DNA from: Diphasiastrum complanatum
Lineage: Eukaryota > Streptophyta > Lycopodiopsida > Lycopodiales > Lycopodiaceae
Direction of reading: 5' to 3'
NCBI GenBank assembly: GCA_029204225.1
Contig: CM055114.1
Coordinates: 19,083,273-19,147,272, forward strand
DNA: 64,000 nucleotides
Positions within the stretch are counted from its first letter, which is position 1, and every line of letters begins with the position of its first letter. The notes under the pieces were generated by a model. It saw only the letters and a list, made by a program, of their open reading frames with translations. It did no database searches and was not told where the DNA came from. Both the position numbers and the translations under genes were made by a program. Positions 12,252-24,800 of the stretch are shown here, piece by piece.

Positions 12252-13180
12252 CTTACTCCTGAACAGTATCAAGCGGGGTACTTATTAAGTATCAAGATTG
12301 CTTTGCACGGACTTTTCAAGATTTGAAGGGTATTCCGACATCAGTGATTGAACATACCATACCTGTAGTACCTGATTTAGTTCCAAAGGTCACAAAGTTC
12401 TATCGCTGTAATCCTAATGTAGCGGATCTGATAAAGAGAAAACTTCAGAGACTACTTGACGCCGATTTTATTTATGAGATCGAGCATACTGAATGGATTT
12501 CACCGATTGTCATTGTTCCTAAGAAAAATGAGAAATTGAGGATCTGTGTGAACCTCAAAGTGTTGAACAAAGTGACGCGGAAGGATCACTTTCCGTTACC
12601 TTTTACTGAAAGCATTTTGGATCGCCTTGCAAGCGGAAGCTTATAGTTTTCTGGATGGATTTAGTGGTTAAAACCAATTTAAGATCGCACCTGCCGATCG
12701 CCACAAAACTGCTTTTGCAACAAAATGGGGCACCTATGCTTACAAAGTAATGCCGTTTGGACACTGTAATGCACCAAGTTCATTCCAAAGAGTAATGCAA
12801 TTTGCTTTTAAAGATTATCTGCAAAAAAAATTTGAAATTTACTTGGACGACTTGGTTCATAGTACAGATACAGACCACCTGGATCGATTGGAAAAAGGAT
12901 TTGAAAATGTCGCAAATATCAGATTTCTCTTAATCCAGAAAAATGTCAAATATGGGTTTCCCACGGAGTTGTGCTTGGACATGTGATATCAAGACATGGT
13001 ATTGCCACAGATTATTCTAAGATCAGAGTTATTGTGGAATTGCCACCGCCAACAACAATTCGTGGAGTTTACATGTTTATGGGTCATGCGAACTACTATC
13101 GAATCTTTATTATCTTCTTTGCGGATTTAGCAAAACCTATATAAAAACTGACTATTGTTCCTATTTGGACAATAGAAGGG
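12252..13180 (+). pseudogene. Reverse transcriptase of gypsy element A, frameshifted
   Basis: Frame 12323-12646 holds HTEWISPIVIVPKKN and the LRICVNLKVLNKVTRKDHFPLP stretch. After a frameshift near 12640 come CNAPSSFQRVMQFAFKDYL and the catalytic IYLDDL (both Asp kept), then a further shift near 12905 leads to VSHGVVLGHVISRHGIATD. Several stops exclude a working enzyme. Confidence 0.87.
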
Positions 13181-14109
13181 TTAGAGGCCTTTACAAAATT
13201 AAAAAAAGCATTAACTTCAGCACCAATATTGCGTTCTCCAGATTGGACGATAGAATTTCATGTTCATACGGATGCTTCAAAATACGCCATTGGATCAGTT
13301 TTGACGCAGCCAGGTGACTATAAGAAGGATTATTCTATTCGATTTGCAAGCAGACAGCTTACAGATCCAGAAAAAAATTATTCAACAACAGAACGTAAGG
13401 CATTGGCCATGATTTTTTTTGTTCGAAAATTTCATCACTACCTCATGGAAATGCACTTTGTATTATATACGGATCAACAACCATTGCTTTACTTGGTAAA
13501 CAAGACGTGCAATATTGGACGTATTGCAAGATGGTTATTATTTTTGACTGAATTTGACTTTCGAAATGTAGTTCGAAAGGGAAAACAACATTATCTAGCC
13601 GATCACGTTTCGCGAATTGAATCCGCACCAGTTAACACTGAAGTGGATGATGAATTGCCAGATGCTACGTTATTCTATGTTAAAGCAGTACCTGAGCGGG
13701 CAGCAGATATTGTTGAGTACCTGATGCTAGGACAACCAAATGACTCCCTGACAAAAGTACTGAAGAGACAATTGATTCATAAGGCTCAACCTTATCCATT
13801 AATTGTAGGACAATTGTATTGTTGTGGATCAGATAATATTTTACGAAGGTGTGTTTTACTGCATGAAGTACCAGATTTATTCATGTTTTCACATGATGGC
13901 ATGAGTGGAGGACACTTCTCTACAGATATTACTATTTGCAAACTTTTACAATCAGGTTGTTGGTGGCCTACACTTCACAAGGACACAGAAAATTGTATTC
14001 AAACATGTGATGTTTGCCAGCGAGCACGACGGCTTACTCGACAGAACTATGAACCCTTGCATCCGATTTTATCGTAAGCACCGTTTGAAAAATGGGGACT
14101 AGATTATGT
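13181..14109 (+). pseudogene. RNase H and first part of integrase, interrupted by a copia element
   Basis: Open from 13229 to 14077. FHVHTDASKYAIGSVL is the RNase H start and YSTTERKALAMIF holds the conserved Glu. Further on HDGMSGGHFST and CDVCQRA form the HHCC zinc finger of integrase. A stop at 14075 precedes the core domain, which is split by the nested copia after 14109; integrase continues at 20315. Confidence 0.88.
14105..14109. repeat. Target site duplication of nested copia, left copy
   Basis: TATGT directly precedes the left LTR and recurs at 20315-20319 directly after the right LTR. The inverted gypsy relative has a single copy at the same codon (25973-25977), as expected of an empty site. 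Confidence 0.9.
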
Positions 14110-14846
14110 TGTTGAATTCACACGTGTGGATTGTCCACAACATGTACTTGTGATCTCCTAAGTATGTAGATGCACCAAGATCAAGACTAGATTGAGATTC
14201 AAGATCAGTATTAGATCCTATGGCAAAAGCACACTACTACATGCATTCAATCACTTCCAACTCTCACTCACACATGTGGGAAGTATTTAAAGAATAATCT
14301 AAGTAAAAACAAGCTGCTCTTCTCGGGTAGAGAGAAAAAAAACATCATGAGCTCTCGGCTAGAGAGAGAGAAAGCTAGAAATCCAATAACTCACAAAATC
14401 CATAAAATCACCAAATCAATTAGCTTCAAAATGAGGAGTACAATGATACTAGTAGATCCACGAGCTACCACTATGCTTAACTATGATTGGATCATACTTT
14501 GTCACCTATTGATCCTATTGGACCATTGATCCATGCACCTCTTAATTCTATTGGACTATATTCAAGCACACCTCAATTTCCTATTGGACCTCACAAGGTT
14601 CCACCTCTAAATCCTATTGGACCTCTTGGAATTCATCAAACAAAAGCTTTACACTTGTCTACACTCTAATTGGCACGTGTTTAGCCTCTTACTCTATTTT
14701 GGCTCAATAGTGGCATTACAAGTGGAAATGCATAATTTGCCATCTATGCCAAATTTATTCCTATCAACATCCTACACCTAGATGCTTGATGTAAAAAACA
14801 TAATACCCCTATATCTAACATAGATAATCTTTTTCAATTCTTCACA
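14110..14846 (-). repeat. 3' LTR of nested copia
   Basis: Begins TGTTGAATTCACACGTGTGG and ends TTCAATTCTTCACA on the plus strand, matching 19577-20314. It contains a run of ATTGGACC/ATTGGACT repeats around 14510-14620. Confidence 0.95.
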
Positions 14847-14864
14847 CTCCTCCTAAAAAATTAT

Positions 14865-16044
14865 CTATGAAGATTTGAACATTGATCTTGATATAACTCC
14901 AAGATTAGATCTATGCTTGATGAAAGCACTTTTGCTCAAAGGCTTGGTGAGTAGATCGGCAATACAAGAGGATGAGTTGACATGCTCCAAATAGATTTCT
15001 CCTCCAATAAGCTTTTCTCTCACAAAATGGTGTGCCACTTCTATGTGCTTGCTTCTTGCATGAAATATGGGATTATTGGCAAGAGCTTGGGCCGATATGT
15101 TATCACACTTGATCATTGGTAGATCATCCTCCTTGATGCACTTTAGCTCCATTAATAACCTCTTGATCCAAAGCACTTCTTTGGTAGTTGTAGTGAGTGC
15201 TTTGTACTCGGCCTCACATGAAGAGAGATATAGTATCTTGCTTTTTGGAAAGCCAAGATATTAGATTGACTCCAAGAAAGATAGTGTATGCACTAATAGA
15301 CTTTCGATCCATCTTGTCACTTGCAAAGTCCAAATCCGAGTAGCCAATAATGGATAGATCTTCACTTTTATAGAGTAGACCATAATCACAAGATGAAGAT
15401 ACATATCTTAGAATCCTCTTGGTCATCTTCCAATGATGGATCTTAGGATCTTGCATAAATTGACTCAATTTGTGCACACAAAAACTTAGATCGGGCCTAG
15501 TAATGGTAAGCCAAATCAAGGAGCCTACAAGACTCCTAAAAAGTGTGATGTCCTCAAAGGATCTTTCATCACCTTTATTAGGATCTTTTACAATTTGCTC
15601 CATTGGAGTATCTATGCTCTTAGAATTTTCCATATGGAATTTTTTCAACATAGAGTGAGCATATATAGATTGGCATATAAAGACATGATTTTCATAAAAA
15701 TCAATTTCTAGGCCTAGAATGTAATGCATCTCTCCTAGATCTTGCATTTTAAACTCACATCCAAGTGCTAGCTTGATTTCATCAACTAGCTTGATACAAC
15801 TTTCACAAAGAATAATGGCATCAACATAAATTAGAAGAATGACAATATTGCTATCAACAAACTTTAGATACATGGAAGGATCATAGTCACTAAGAGTAAA
15901 TCCTAGTGGGATAAGAAAAGAATTAAGTCTTGAATACCATGATCTTGGTGCTTGCTTGAGTCCATAAAGACTTTTGAAGAGCAAGCACACTTTGGACTCA
16001 TCCTTGAGGTTGTTCCATGTAGATCTCCTCCTCAAGATAACCAT
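14865..16044 (-). pseudogene. Copia RT C-terminal half and RNase H, YVDA active site
   Basis: Two minus-strand frames. 16044-15214 contains LFKSLYGLKQAPRSWYSRL and LLIYVDAIILC: the second Asp of the YVDD catalytic motif is Ala (GCC at 15817-15819), which would abolish polymerase activity. RNase H follows (RILRYVSSSCDYGLL, IIGYSDLDFASD). After a break near 15200 the second frame (15176-14865) has KCDNISAQALANNPIFHARS and CIADLLTKPLSKSAF, the normal end of copia pol. Confidence 0.9.
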
Positions 16045-17002
16045 TTAGAAAAGCATTGGATACATCTAATTGGAACACCTTCCACTTGAAAAAACATGCA
16101 AGAGAAATAAGAATTCTTATTGTCACCATCTTTGCAACGGGTGCAAAGGTCTCCTCATAATCAAGACCATGGATTTGAGCAAATCCTTTGGCACATAATC
16201 TTGCTTTATGCTTGTTGATGGTGCCATCATGATTGAACTTGATCCGAAATACCCACTTGCAACCAATCACATGCTTGTTGGATGGAGGATCCAAAAGCTC
16301 CCAAGTATTGTTGGTGATCAATGCATCATACTCTTGCTTCATGGCATCATACCACTCCTTGGTATTGAGTGACTCTTGTACATTCTTTGGCTCTTCATGA
16401 GAGACATAAAAAACATAATTAGTGGAATCAAGATCCACTTGTTTGCCTTTGTCAACATATGAGATCCTCTTAGGCTCGGATCTATCTCTCATGGATCTTC
16501 TTGGTGAAAAAATCCGAGGAGAGTCTTCTTTAAATCTCGACCCCATCACATCATGATTGTCTTCAAAATCAATAATTGATGATGCATCCATAGATTTCTT
16601 GATCTCGGCCTCTTCAAAAGATGAGTGCTGATCTTCATGAAAGACAACATCTCTACTTTCAATAACTTGAGAAGTAGAGAGTATAAAGACTCTATAGGCC
16701 TTCTTGGTGGATGAGTATTCAACCATGATCCCTTTGCATGCACTAGGATCTTCCTTCTTCCTTGTTTCCAAGGGAATATGGACAAAGCATAAGCATCCAA
16801 AAACTCTAAGGTGATCAACCTTAGGCTTCTTCAAAAATAAGATTTCATATAGTGACTTCCCTCCAAGAGCTATATGTGGGAGCCTATTGCAAAGATAATT
16901 TGCACAGTTAATGGCTTCTCCCCAAAAATCTTTGGGCAAAGATGCCTCAATTCTCATAGATTTTGCACATTCACATAGAGATCTATTCTTTCTCTCGGCC
17001 AC
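15998..17002 (-). pseudogene. Copia integrase end and RT N-terminal half
   Basis: Starts with ERKNRSLCECAKSMR, the catalytic Glu region of copia integrase, then DFWGEAINCANYLCNRLP. After a linker comes the RT start, EWYDAMKQEYDALITNNTW, CKWVFRIKFNHDG, ARLCAKGFAQIHGLDYEETF and LDVSNAFLNGYLEEEIYMEQ. The frame changes at about 16010 into the next segment. Confidence 0.9.
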
Positions 17003-17448
17003 TCCATTTTGAGATGGAGAGTAGGCACAAGAGAACTCTCTTTTAATGCCTTCAAGCTCACAAAAATCTTGAAATTTATTGGAGATATATTCACCACCTC
17101 CATCACTTCTAAGAGCTTTAATCTTGAATGAGAATTGCTCTCTACATAAGCTTTGAAAATAAGGAAATGATCAAACACCATAGATTTAGAAGCAAGAAGA
17201 TATATCCAAGTGAATCTTGTGTAATCATCAATGAAAGTAACTAGACAAGTGGCTCCTCCCTTGCTTGTAGTTGATGAGAAATGCACATTCGAGTGGATTA
17301 ACTCCAAAGGATGCTTGCTTTTGATTGAAGATCTTGTAAATGACTTTTTGTGAGATTTAGCAATAGCACAAGCCTCACAAGGCTTGATCTTCTTGGAGAG
17401 TGACCTTGGCAAGCCAATAGATTTGGCTTCTTTGATCATAGAGAGCAT
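16954..17448 (-). pseudogene. Copia integrase zinc finger and core start
   Basis: PCEACAIAKSHKKSF is the distal part of the GAG-pre-integrase finger; THLVTFIDDYTRFTWIYLL-type residues (here CLVTFIDDYTRFTWIYLL) belong to the core. The first catalytic Asp of the usual HSDV is replaced, since the sequence reads LIHSNVHFSS. A stop at 17449-17480 separates it from gag-protease and a frameshift near 17000 from the next segment. Confidence 0.85.
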
Positions 17449-17480
17449 GGATTTGTAGTGGGATGTCCCAACCTCCTATG

Positions 17481-18836
17481 TCATAATTCCACCATAGAGA
17501 GCTTGTTCACAAGAGCAACATTACAAGCATTCACATACTCATTTGGATCTAGTTTATAGATGCCACCAAATCTAGATCCTAATGCAAGTATCTCATCATT
17601 CTTCTTGATAGTGCAAGTATCAACATTGAATTTTACATCAAGGCCATTATCAAGAAATTGGCCAACACTAATAAGATTCTTGGTAAGCTTAGGTACATAA
17701 AGAACTTTAGAGAGAGAAAGAACTTTAGAGGATGTAAGCTTCAAGGGAATGTTCCCTATGCCTTCAATAGGACATTCAAAAACATTTGCAGTGTATATTG
17801 ATTTCTTGACTCTATCATAAGGTGCAATAGAAGAGAAAGAGTCCTTGGAGCTACACATATGTGAAGAGGCTCCACTATCAATATACCATAGGCCGTCCTT
17901 CTTGAAAGGAGTAGATGAGAAACTAGAGACCATAAGAGATCCATGTCCATCACTTGCAATAGTGTCTTCCTTCTCATTGGTAATGTTGGCTTGCTTGAGT
18001 TGATTCTTCTTTTTGAAGCAATTGGTGGCATAATGACCTTTCTTGTCACAATAAAAGCACTTGATCTTCTTCTTCTTGAGCTTGGATGATGAAGCATTAG
18101 AGGAATCATCTTCCTCCTCATCTTTGTCTTTGGATTTGACTTTGTCCTTGCTTGAGGATTGTTGATGTTGGTTCTTGCTCCTCCCTTTGTGCTTATCCTT
18201 GGCAAAGAGAGCTTTGCCATCATTATGAGTGAGAGAAAGCTTGTCCATCCTCAAGAGCTTGTACTCTTGTCTTGATTCTTCCAAAATTAGCACACTTTGG
18301 AGAGCCTCCAAACTTGGTAGCTCCTCCTTAATGGCATAGGATTGGACAAGGTTATCAAATTCACTTCTCAAGCCATTGAGAATGACTTGAACTAGCTCAT
18401 TTTGATTGATGGAATCACCAATACAAGCAAGTTCTCTATGAATATCTTTTACACTCAAAACATAACTAGATGCACTCTCATCACTCTTTTGGCTACTTTG
18501 AACGATTTGATTCCTAAGAGTGAGAAGCCTAGAGGTATTCTTAGCCTCATAGATAATCTTGAGACAATCCCAAGCTTCTTTGGCTGTTGTACAAGTACCT
18601 ATCTCCCTCAATATCTCATTAGAGACATTCATCTTAATGTAGTGGAGAGCCATCCTAGCTCTCTTTTTGTATTTCCGAACCTCTTGAAGAACTTGTGGTT
18701 CTCCTTCAAGGCCAAGAACTATGTCCATCACGTCTTGAAGGATCAAGATGGACTCCATCCTCATTTTCCAAATTGAATAGTTTGAAGTGGTCAATCTTTC
18801 ACTTGGTTCCAACAAGGATGAACCCATTGAAGACAT
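17481..18836 (-). pseudogene. Copia gag and protease of nested element
   Basis: The longest open frame of the element. MSSMGSSLLEPSERL starts Gag; LTTSNYSIWKMRMESIL is the UBN2-type capsid start; CFYCDKKGHYATNC is the CCHC knuckle; LWYIDSGASSHMCSSKDSF is the protease active site (DSGA) of copia elements; VLYVPKLTKNLISVGQF ends the protease. Gag and protease are fused in one frame, as usual in copia, and this part has no internal stop. Confidence 0.92.
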
Positions 18837-19556
18837 TTGAAGTGAAGACAACTCAAATGAAGAACAATAAATGTTGCTACACACTCTCAATAGGATCCAA
18901 TAATAGAGTACTATCTCCTCCTATGACAGATCTTGCAACTATTTGTGAATTGATTCTCACTAGCTACACAAATTTCTCTAAAACAAGATCTATTTCACAT
19001 CAAATGATGGAGTATAGGCAAAGTTAGGATCAAACACTCTTAGCACGTGTGAAGTACTCTAAGAAACTAAATTTGACTCAAATACAATGATATTGCATGA
19101 AACAAAATGGCTAAGATCTCAAAACAGTGCCTAGATCACATATAGATGAGATTGGCAAGCATACAACTGTGATTTTGGATCAACCAAGCAATCTCTTGAC
19201 CAAAAAAAATGTGTCCACCCAGGTCTAGGTGCCCTACCTAACCCTCTTCAAAAGCTTATAGCTTCTGATTGGCTCAACCAAATGGAATGAAACTGAAACT
19301 AGACAAAATAGCTTCAAAACAAGCTATCAAGCAAGATAAATGGATCGAGCATGAGAGAGAACTTCCAAACTGAAATTGGATGTTCCTCACACGTGTCTGA
19401 GCACCTGATTCCATACAGTACCAGGTCAGACCCAATCAATGTCCTTTTGATCTCTTTTGATCCAAGATTGAACAAGATAGCTAGGAAAATGGGCCTTGAC
19501 AACTTCTAGCTCAAGATTGATGAAAATTTTTCACTTAGATGGATCAAAATGCATGG

Positions 19557-19576
19557 TAATCCTAAACCCTAAACCA
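19557..19576 (-). other. Atypical primer binding site region of nested copia
   Basis: Directly after the 5' LTR the minus strand reads TGGTTTAGGGTTTAGG. It starts with the required TGG, but it does not continue as the initiator-Met site (TGGTATCAGAGC) seen in the other copia elements of the window. It includes about two units of the plant telomere repeat TTTAGGG. Confidence 0.6.
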
Positions 19577-20314
19577 TGTTGAATTCACACGTGTGGATTG
19601 TCCACAGCATGTAATTGTGATCTCCTAAGGTGTGTAGATGCACCAAGATCAAAACTAGATTGAGATTCAAGATCAATCTTAGATCCTATGGCAAAAACAC
19701 ACTACTACATGCATTCAATCACTTTCAACTCTCACTCACACGTGTGGGAAGTATTCAAAAAATAATCTAAGTAAAAACAAGCTGCTCTCCTCGGGTAGAG
19801 AGAGAAAAAGCATCATGAGCTCTCGGCTAGAGAGAGAGAAAGCTAGAAATCCAATAACTCACAAAATCCATAAAATCACCAAATCAATTAGCTTCAAAAT
19901 GAGGAGTACAATGATACTAGTAGATCCACGAGCTACCACTATGCTTAACTATGATTGGACCATACTTTGTCAACTCTTGATCCTATTGGACCATTGATCC
20001 ATGCACCTCTTAATTCTATTGGACTATATTCAAGCACACCTCAATTTCCTATTGGACCTCACAAGGTTCCACCTCTAAATCCTATTGGACCTCTTGGAAT
20101 TCATCAAACAAAAGTTTTACACTTGTCTACACTCTAATTGGCACGTGTTTAGCCTCTTACTCTATTGTGGCTCAATAGTGGCATTACAAGTGAAAATGCA
20201 TAATTTGCCATCTATGCCAAATTTATTCCTATCAACATCCTACACCTAGATGCTTGATGTAAAAAACATAAGACCCCTATATCTAACATAGATAATCTTT
20301 TTCAATTCTTCACA
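19577..20314 (-). repeat. 5' LTR of nested copia
   Basis: 738 bp, TG...CA, about 97 percent identical to 14110-14846 by eye. It is followed by the right copy of the TATGT duplication (20315-20319). Confidence 0.95.
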
Positions 20315-21174
20315 TATGTTGGACCTATTCACCTTGCCACGCAAGGATCTCAGGCCCGATACATTATCGTAGCAACTAATTACATGACCAAGTGGGTTGA
20401 AGCCAAAGCTGTCAAAGTTGCTAATGCGAAATCTACGGCCAAGTTTCTATATGAAAATATTATAATCAAATTTGGATGTCCGATCGAGATTGTCAGTGAC
20501 CGGGGTACACACTTTGTTAATCAAACAATAAAGTGTTTACTGGAAGATTTTTTGTTATACACAGATTTAGTACTCCCTACTATCCCAGAGGGAATGGCCA
20601 AGCTGAATCTTCCAATAAGATTCTCTACACCACTATGACAAAGACAGTTGAAGCGAGTCGGTCTGATTGGGAACATAAACTGTATGCAGCGTTATGGGCA
20701 TTCAGAATCGCTTACAAAAATAGTACAAATCAAACACCTTTTCAACTAGTTTATGGTCAAGATGCTGTCATGTCGATGGAATTTTCAATCCCATCTTTAC
20801 GCATAGCAGCCATCGAACGATTAAATGATGATACGTCTTTACAACTCCGTCATGAAGCGTTGCACAAATTATGTGAAACTCGATTGATGGCAGTTCATGC
20901 CTTAGCAGCAAAGAAAGCCCGCCGCAAGGCATGGCACGATCGCCGATTACACAAAAAAGATTTGAAAACAGTAGATCTTGCATTAATGTACAAAACTAAG
21001 CTGATCAAGGGCAAGTTGAAGTTTACAGGGGAAGGCTCGTATAAAGTGAAGAAAATATTGAACTATGGTGGAGTAATTCTTGAGCACTTGGATGGAAAAC
21101 GATTTGATACTCTGGTGAATGGCAGCCGCTTACGCAAGTTTTGGCAGCTTGCTCTGCCAATTCAGCAAGTTTGA
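20315..21174 (+). pseudogene. Integrase core and C-terminus of gypsy element A
   Basis: Continues the frame broken at 14109. VATNYMTKWVEAKAVKV and IEIVSDRGTHFVNQ hold core residues; a frameshift between 20540 and 20580 leads to YYPRGNGQAESSNKIL with the catalytic Glu. The last part, KFTGEGSYKVKKILNYGGV to VNGSRLRKFW, is the Athila/Tat-type C-terminal domain; no chromodomain follows. Confidence 0.88.
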
Positions 21175-21852
21175 TCTCAATGGTTTTTTAATTTTATTTG
21201 TTTTTCAAGTTTTTGTTTTTCAGTACTTAATTTGCTGATTTTTTTCAAAAAAGACAGTAAAAAGAAAAAAAAATTATTAAATTGAGAAAAGACTTATGAG
21301 CAAAAGTCAGAAAGTCATCAGCATAGGAAAAGGAAGCACAGTAAATTTTTGATGGAAAAAGACTTAAAAAATCGCTGTTTTGGTCAGATTTAGCCTATTC
21401 AGTACCAAAAACCTTCATTGAGCTCTCAAACTGTACATCCACTCTAGATCTATCTAATTTGAGGTGGGCGAAGGTCCATGTCCCCAGTTTTTGAGTCCGG
21501 CGAAGGATCAGTGATATGCCATTTTGGGAACCTTCGCCAAGCATCTTAACCTCATTATTAACCTTCACCGACCTGTTAGATGATCTTAAAATGTCAAAAT
21601 TAGATTATCCATAGGTTCAGGTCTTGGAAAAATACATTTATGATAGTACCTGGGCAAAGGACCCTCCTGGGCAAAGGTTCATCCTTCGTCAGGCCTGGAA
21701 AACGTTCGCTTGATAGGTTTTGATCCCCAGAAACCTTCACCGAGATTTTTATACCCTATATCATAGTACTGTACATACCTGCAAATTTTTGTTGAGAACT
21801 GATCAGCCAAACTAGTATTCAGTGTAATGGGCCCACCAAATTCACCTATAAG
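21175..21852 (+). other. Second leader-like region between integrase and extra ORF
   Basis: Non-coding. Between 21460 and 21745 it holds at least seven copies of the AACCTTCGCC-like motif in both orientations (for example GGCGAAGGATC, AACCTTCGCCAAG, AACCTTCACCGAG), the same motif that fills the leader before gag. Confidence 0.6.
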
Positions 21853-24800
21853 TTGACTGAATTCAATTCATTCCTCACTTGTGCTAGCGAAGCTCTTGCG
21901 AATTTTTACCGCAACCAAAGCCTTCCAAAATTCTTGCACTACTTTCTGAGACACTTTTACGCGTTTTATATTTCCTTTCTGATCATCATGTCTTCTACCG
22001 ATACTTCCCAGTCTCCGCGCTATACTATCTATCGTGATGTCTTGTCTGCAACGAACATCATGATCCTTCCTAGCACAAGCATGGTCACTCCATTGATGAC
22101 CCTTGCGGAGCCTCTTCTCATTGCAATGGGTATTCATGAGAGAGCCTTTTCTGGTTGCATCCATATGGAATTTATCACTCTTGCCTTCAGTACATGGAAA
22201 GAAGAAAAATCTAGGTTTTATATCACTTTCCAGGGATCCACACACAAGGTGCGCGTCACTGAGGCCGCCCTTGCAACTCTAGGTATAGCATCTGGCACAC
22301 AGGCCTCACCCAATCACAAGCATGCCAACTAGGTCATCAAGCCACATATTGACCTCACCAACGATCTGCACTGGACCAATTACGGCTACCTTCTGGAAGC
22401 CATCATTGAGCCTTCAATCCACGCTGCTACCTAGCTACTGAACAACTTCCTGATGGTTGGCAACCTCAGGAAAGACAGCATCACATCACAGATCCTCCAT
22501 AGGATAGTGGGGTCCCACACCAAGTTGGCCAAGGCCCCTCTTGAACCATATAAGTGGTTCAAGACTGATTATGGTGAGCTCAAACGAGCTATTAAGGCCA
22601 ATACTAAGTAGCAGTTTGTCGTTGGCTCTTTATTGTCCCTTTTAGCCGCTTCTCACTTAGAAAATAAAATCCATGGCTTCCATCTGGATTCCATGCTTTT
22701 GGCCTATGAATAAGCACCAATAGAGTCATCTCACCAAGCCTCAAGTTCTCATAGTCGTCGTCATCCACACAGCGAGATCGATATTCCTGACTCGCCTTCC
22801 ACGTCATGACATGCCACTAGGCATACCTCGTCAGCTGCGCTTCCACCCCCTGCTGTTGTTCGCACTGAACTTCCCATTCCCCTAGCCTCGCCTCTACTTC
22901 CATTGAAGGACAGTCTGTGACCATTGGGCCTACCATTCCCATCACAACTACCCAGGCTGTCTCACCGCCACACACCGAAGCCACCTCACCAAACACACAA
23001 TTCTTTAAGGATATGTTTGATGATTCCGACCCCGTTGGGACCACCGAAATTTTTAAAATGCCCCAGAGCCCTGTGCCCTTTGAACTCCAATCCCTTGGAA
23101 GAGGTTTCGGACATATCCATGAATCTATTGTTGGTGTTGAAGATGTCAGCCAGCCACCTCACACGGAAGATAGTCCAGCCGCACTTCGGGTCAACAAAGC
23201 TGTGAAATCACCGAAACAGTTCGACGCCACAACACCTGAGGGATTTGAAGAGGAGGACATTCTTAAAGAAGAAGAACTAGTGGCACCTATTCCATGCCTA
23301 CCAAGGACAGTACCATCAGGTCCTCCTGCTGCTGCCACCTCTACGACCATCGGTTCTGGTGATGCTCTAGGTCTGGTTTCAAGCCTTGCGCAAGTGATCC
23401 AGTCTATGCTGGATAAGAAGAAAAAAATGGAACAAAAAATCTCCGAGATGAGGTCCGAAAACACTCTGATCAGCCAGAAACTTGTCCAACTGGATTGAGA
23501 GTTAAAGATTGCCAAACAACATGAAGACAAGGCTGAAGTCGAAAAGAAGTTGGCCCAGCAACAAGCTGATCTCTTGAAAGACTACATCAGCTCCCTGCAA
23601 AATGCCCTGACAACCGCACATGATCAGGTGGATAAGGCTATGAAGGATGCAAAGCAACAGGTGCAACTGCTGAAGGGTCAATTACAGATGGACGAACAAG
23701 ATCGCACGTGGCTTCAAGGTGAATTGGATGTGACCCCTTGAGCATGATGTGTATCTTCAAACACAAATATCAGATCATCCAGTCACACCGACGGAGATTG
23801 CGTATTTGTTCAAGAAAGTTGAGACATACAAAGTGGCCCTTCAGGGATTTCGAGGCCGCTTTGATAGGTTCAAAGGAGCAGCTTCAGCCAAGTTGGCAAA
23901 GGCTAAGAAAACCATCACTGCCTATGAAAAAGCAGCCGCTCAAGTGTTGGAAGCCAGAACACAAATCCATGTACCGGTCATGCCGCAATTCTCCCCTCCA
24001 CGCCAAGAAGCTGTACCAATGGATACAGGGGTAGATTCGAGCATGGACCAGGGGGGAGCTCCAAATATAGCCGAACCACCGCCAATCTTACCGGCAGTAC
24101 AAGCAGGTCCATCTTCATCAAGGACCACACCTCTATTCAGAAGGTCCATCAGCATCGAGGACCAGATCCAGACCTTCTTAAAGCAACATCCGCATGAGTC
24201 CTCACGTGTTTGATGGCTTCTGAAGTTTAAGACCTCTGAGATAGAGGTTGGCAAAGAGTTGGATAAAATACCTGCATTGGGAGAGCAGCCGGCATGGAGA
24301 ATCACTGTTTTTGAAAAAACTTCGGCATCAATTAGGAGTTACGTCGCCAGCCCTCGCCAATTGAGGGTAGATCCCTACGTGCCAATGCCGCGAAGAAATA
24401 AATGGAAAGATTTGGGGTTGGCTATGGACAAGATCACCATCCATAAATTGACCAATCATCCATCAGTCCTACAGTTGGACAATCTCAGTGGATTTTCACC
24501 ATGCCTTACAAGCCTATCAAAGAGAATATGTCCACTCTCCAGATCCAACGGTGCGACAATCGGCAATGTTTGCTAAAGATCTAACTCTGTTGGCATCAAT
24601 GGCAACCAGATAAGATGGTTGTCTCCCTCCTCTGGCATTCGATCCAAATAAATCAATGGCCTTAGAGCAGATCAAAGATTAGCTGTCGATTGCTCGTTTA
24701 TATTTTTGTGCGGCAATGATGGGAGACTCTTGGGAATCACGCTTCACATCATGGACAACCTCCAAGTGGATTGCCTGAGCCCACCGTTGTTTTTTGCCAC

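Larger units (their letters stand above)
14110..20314 (-). mobile_element. Complete Ty1/copia element nested in gypsy integrase
   Basis: A 6205 bp element with two LTRs of 737 and 738 bp, 5 bp TATGT target duplication, AGGAGGAG polypurine tract next to the left LTR (14847-14854, minus) and minus-strand gag, protease, integrase, RT, RNase H. The LTRs differ at roughly two dozen sites by eye (about 97 percent identity), so the insertion is fairly young, yet pol is already broken by at least four frame changes and an RT active-site change. Confidence 0.95.

Noticed and set aside
14347-14669. Small proteins of 60 codons at 14347-14529, 14487-14669, 19815-19997 and 19955-20137
   Set aside because: They sit at equal places in the two LTRs of the nested copia and arise from ATTGGACC-like repeats.
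19557-19576. Interstitial telomere tract
   Set aside because: Only about two TTTAGGG units, located exactly at an LTR end; better treated as part of the retrotransposon.
21853-22332. Envelope gene in the post-integrase region of element A
   Set aside because: Athila elements can carry an env-like ORF here, but I see no convincing signal peptide followed by a C-terminal transmembrane anchor; the protein has coiled coils and Pro-rich linkers.
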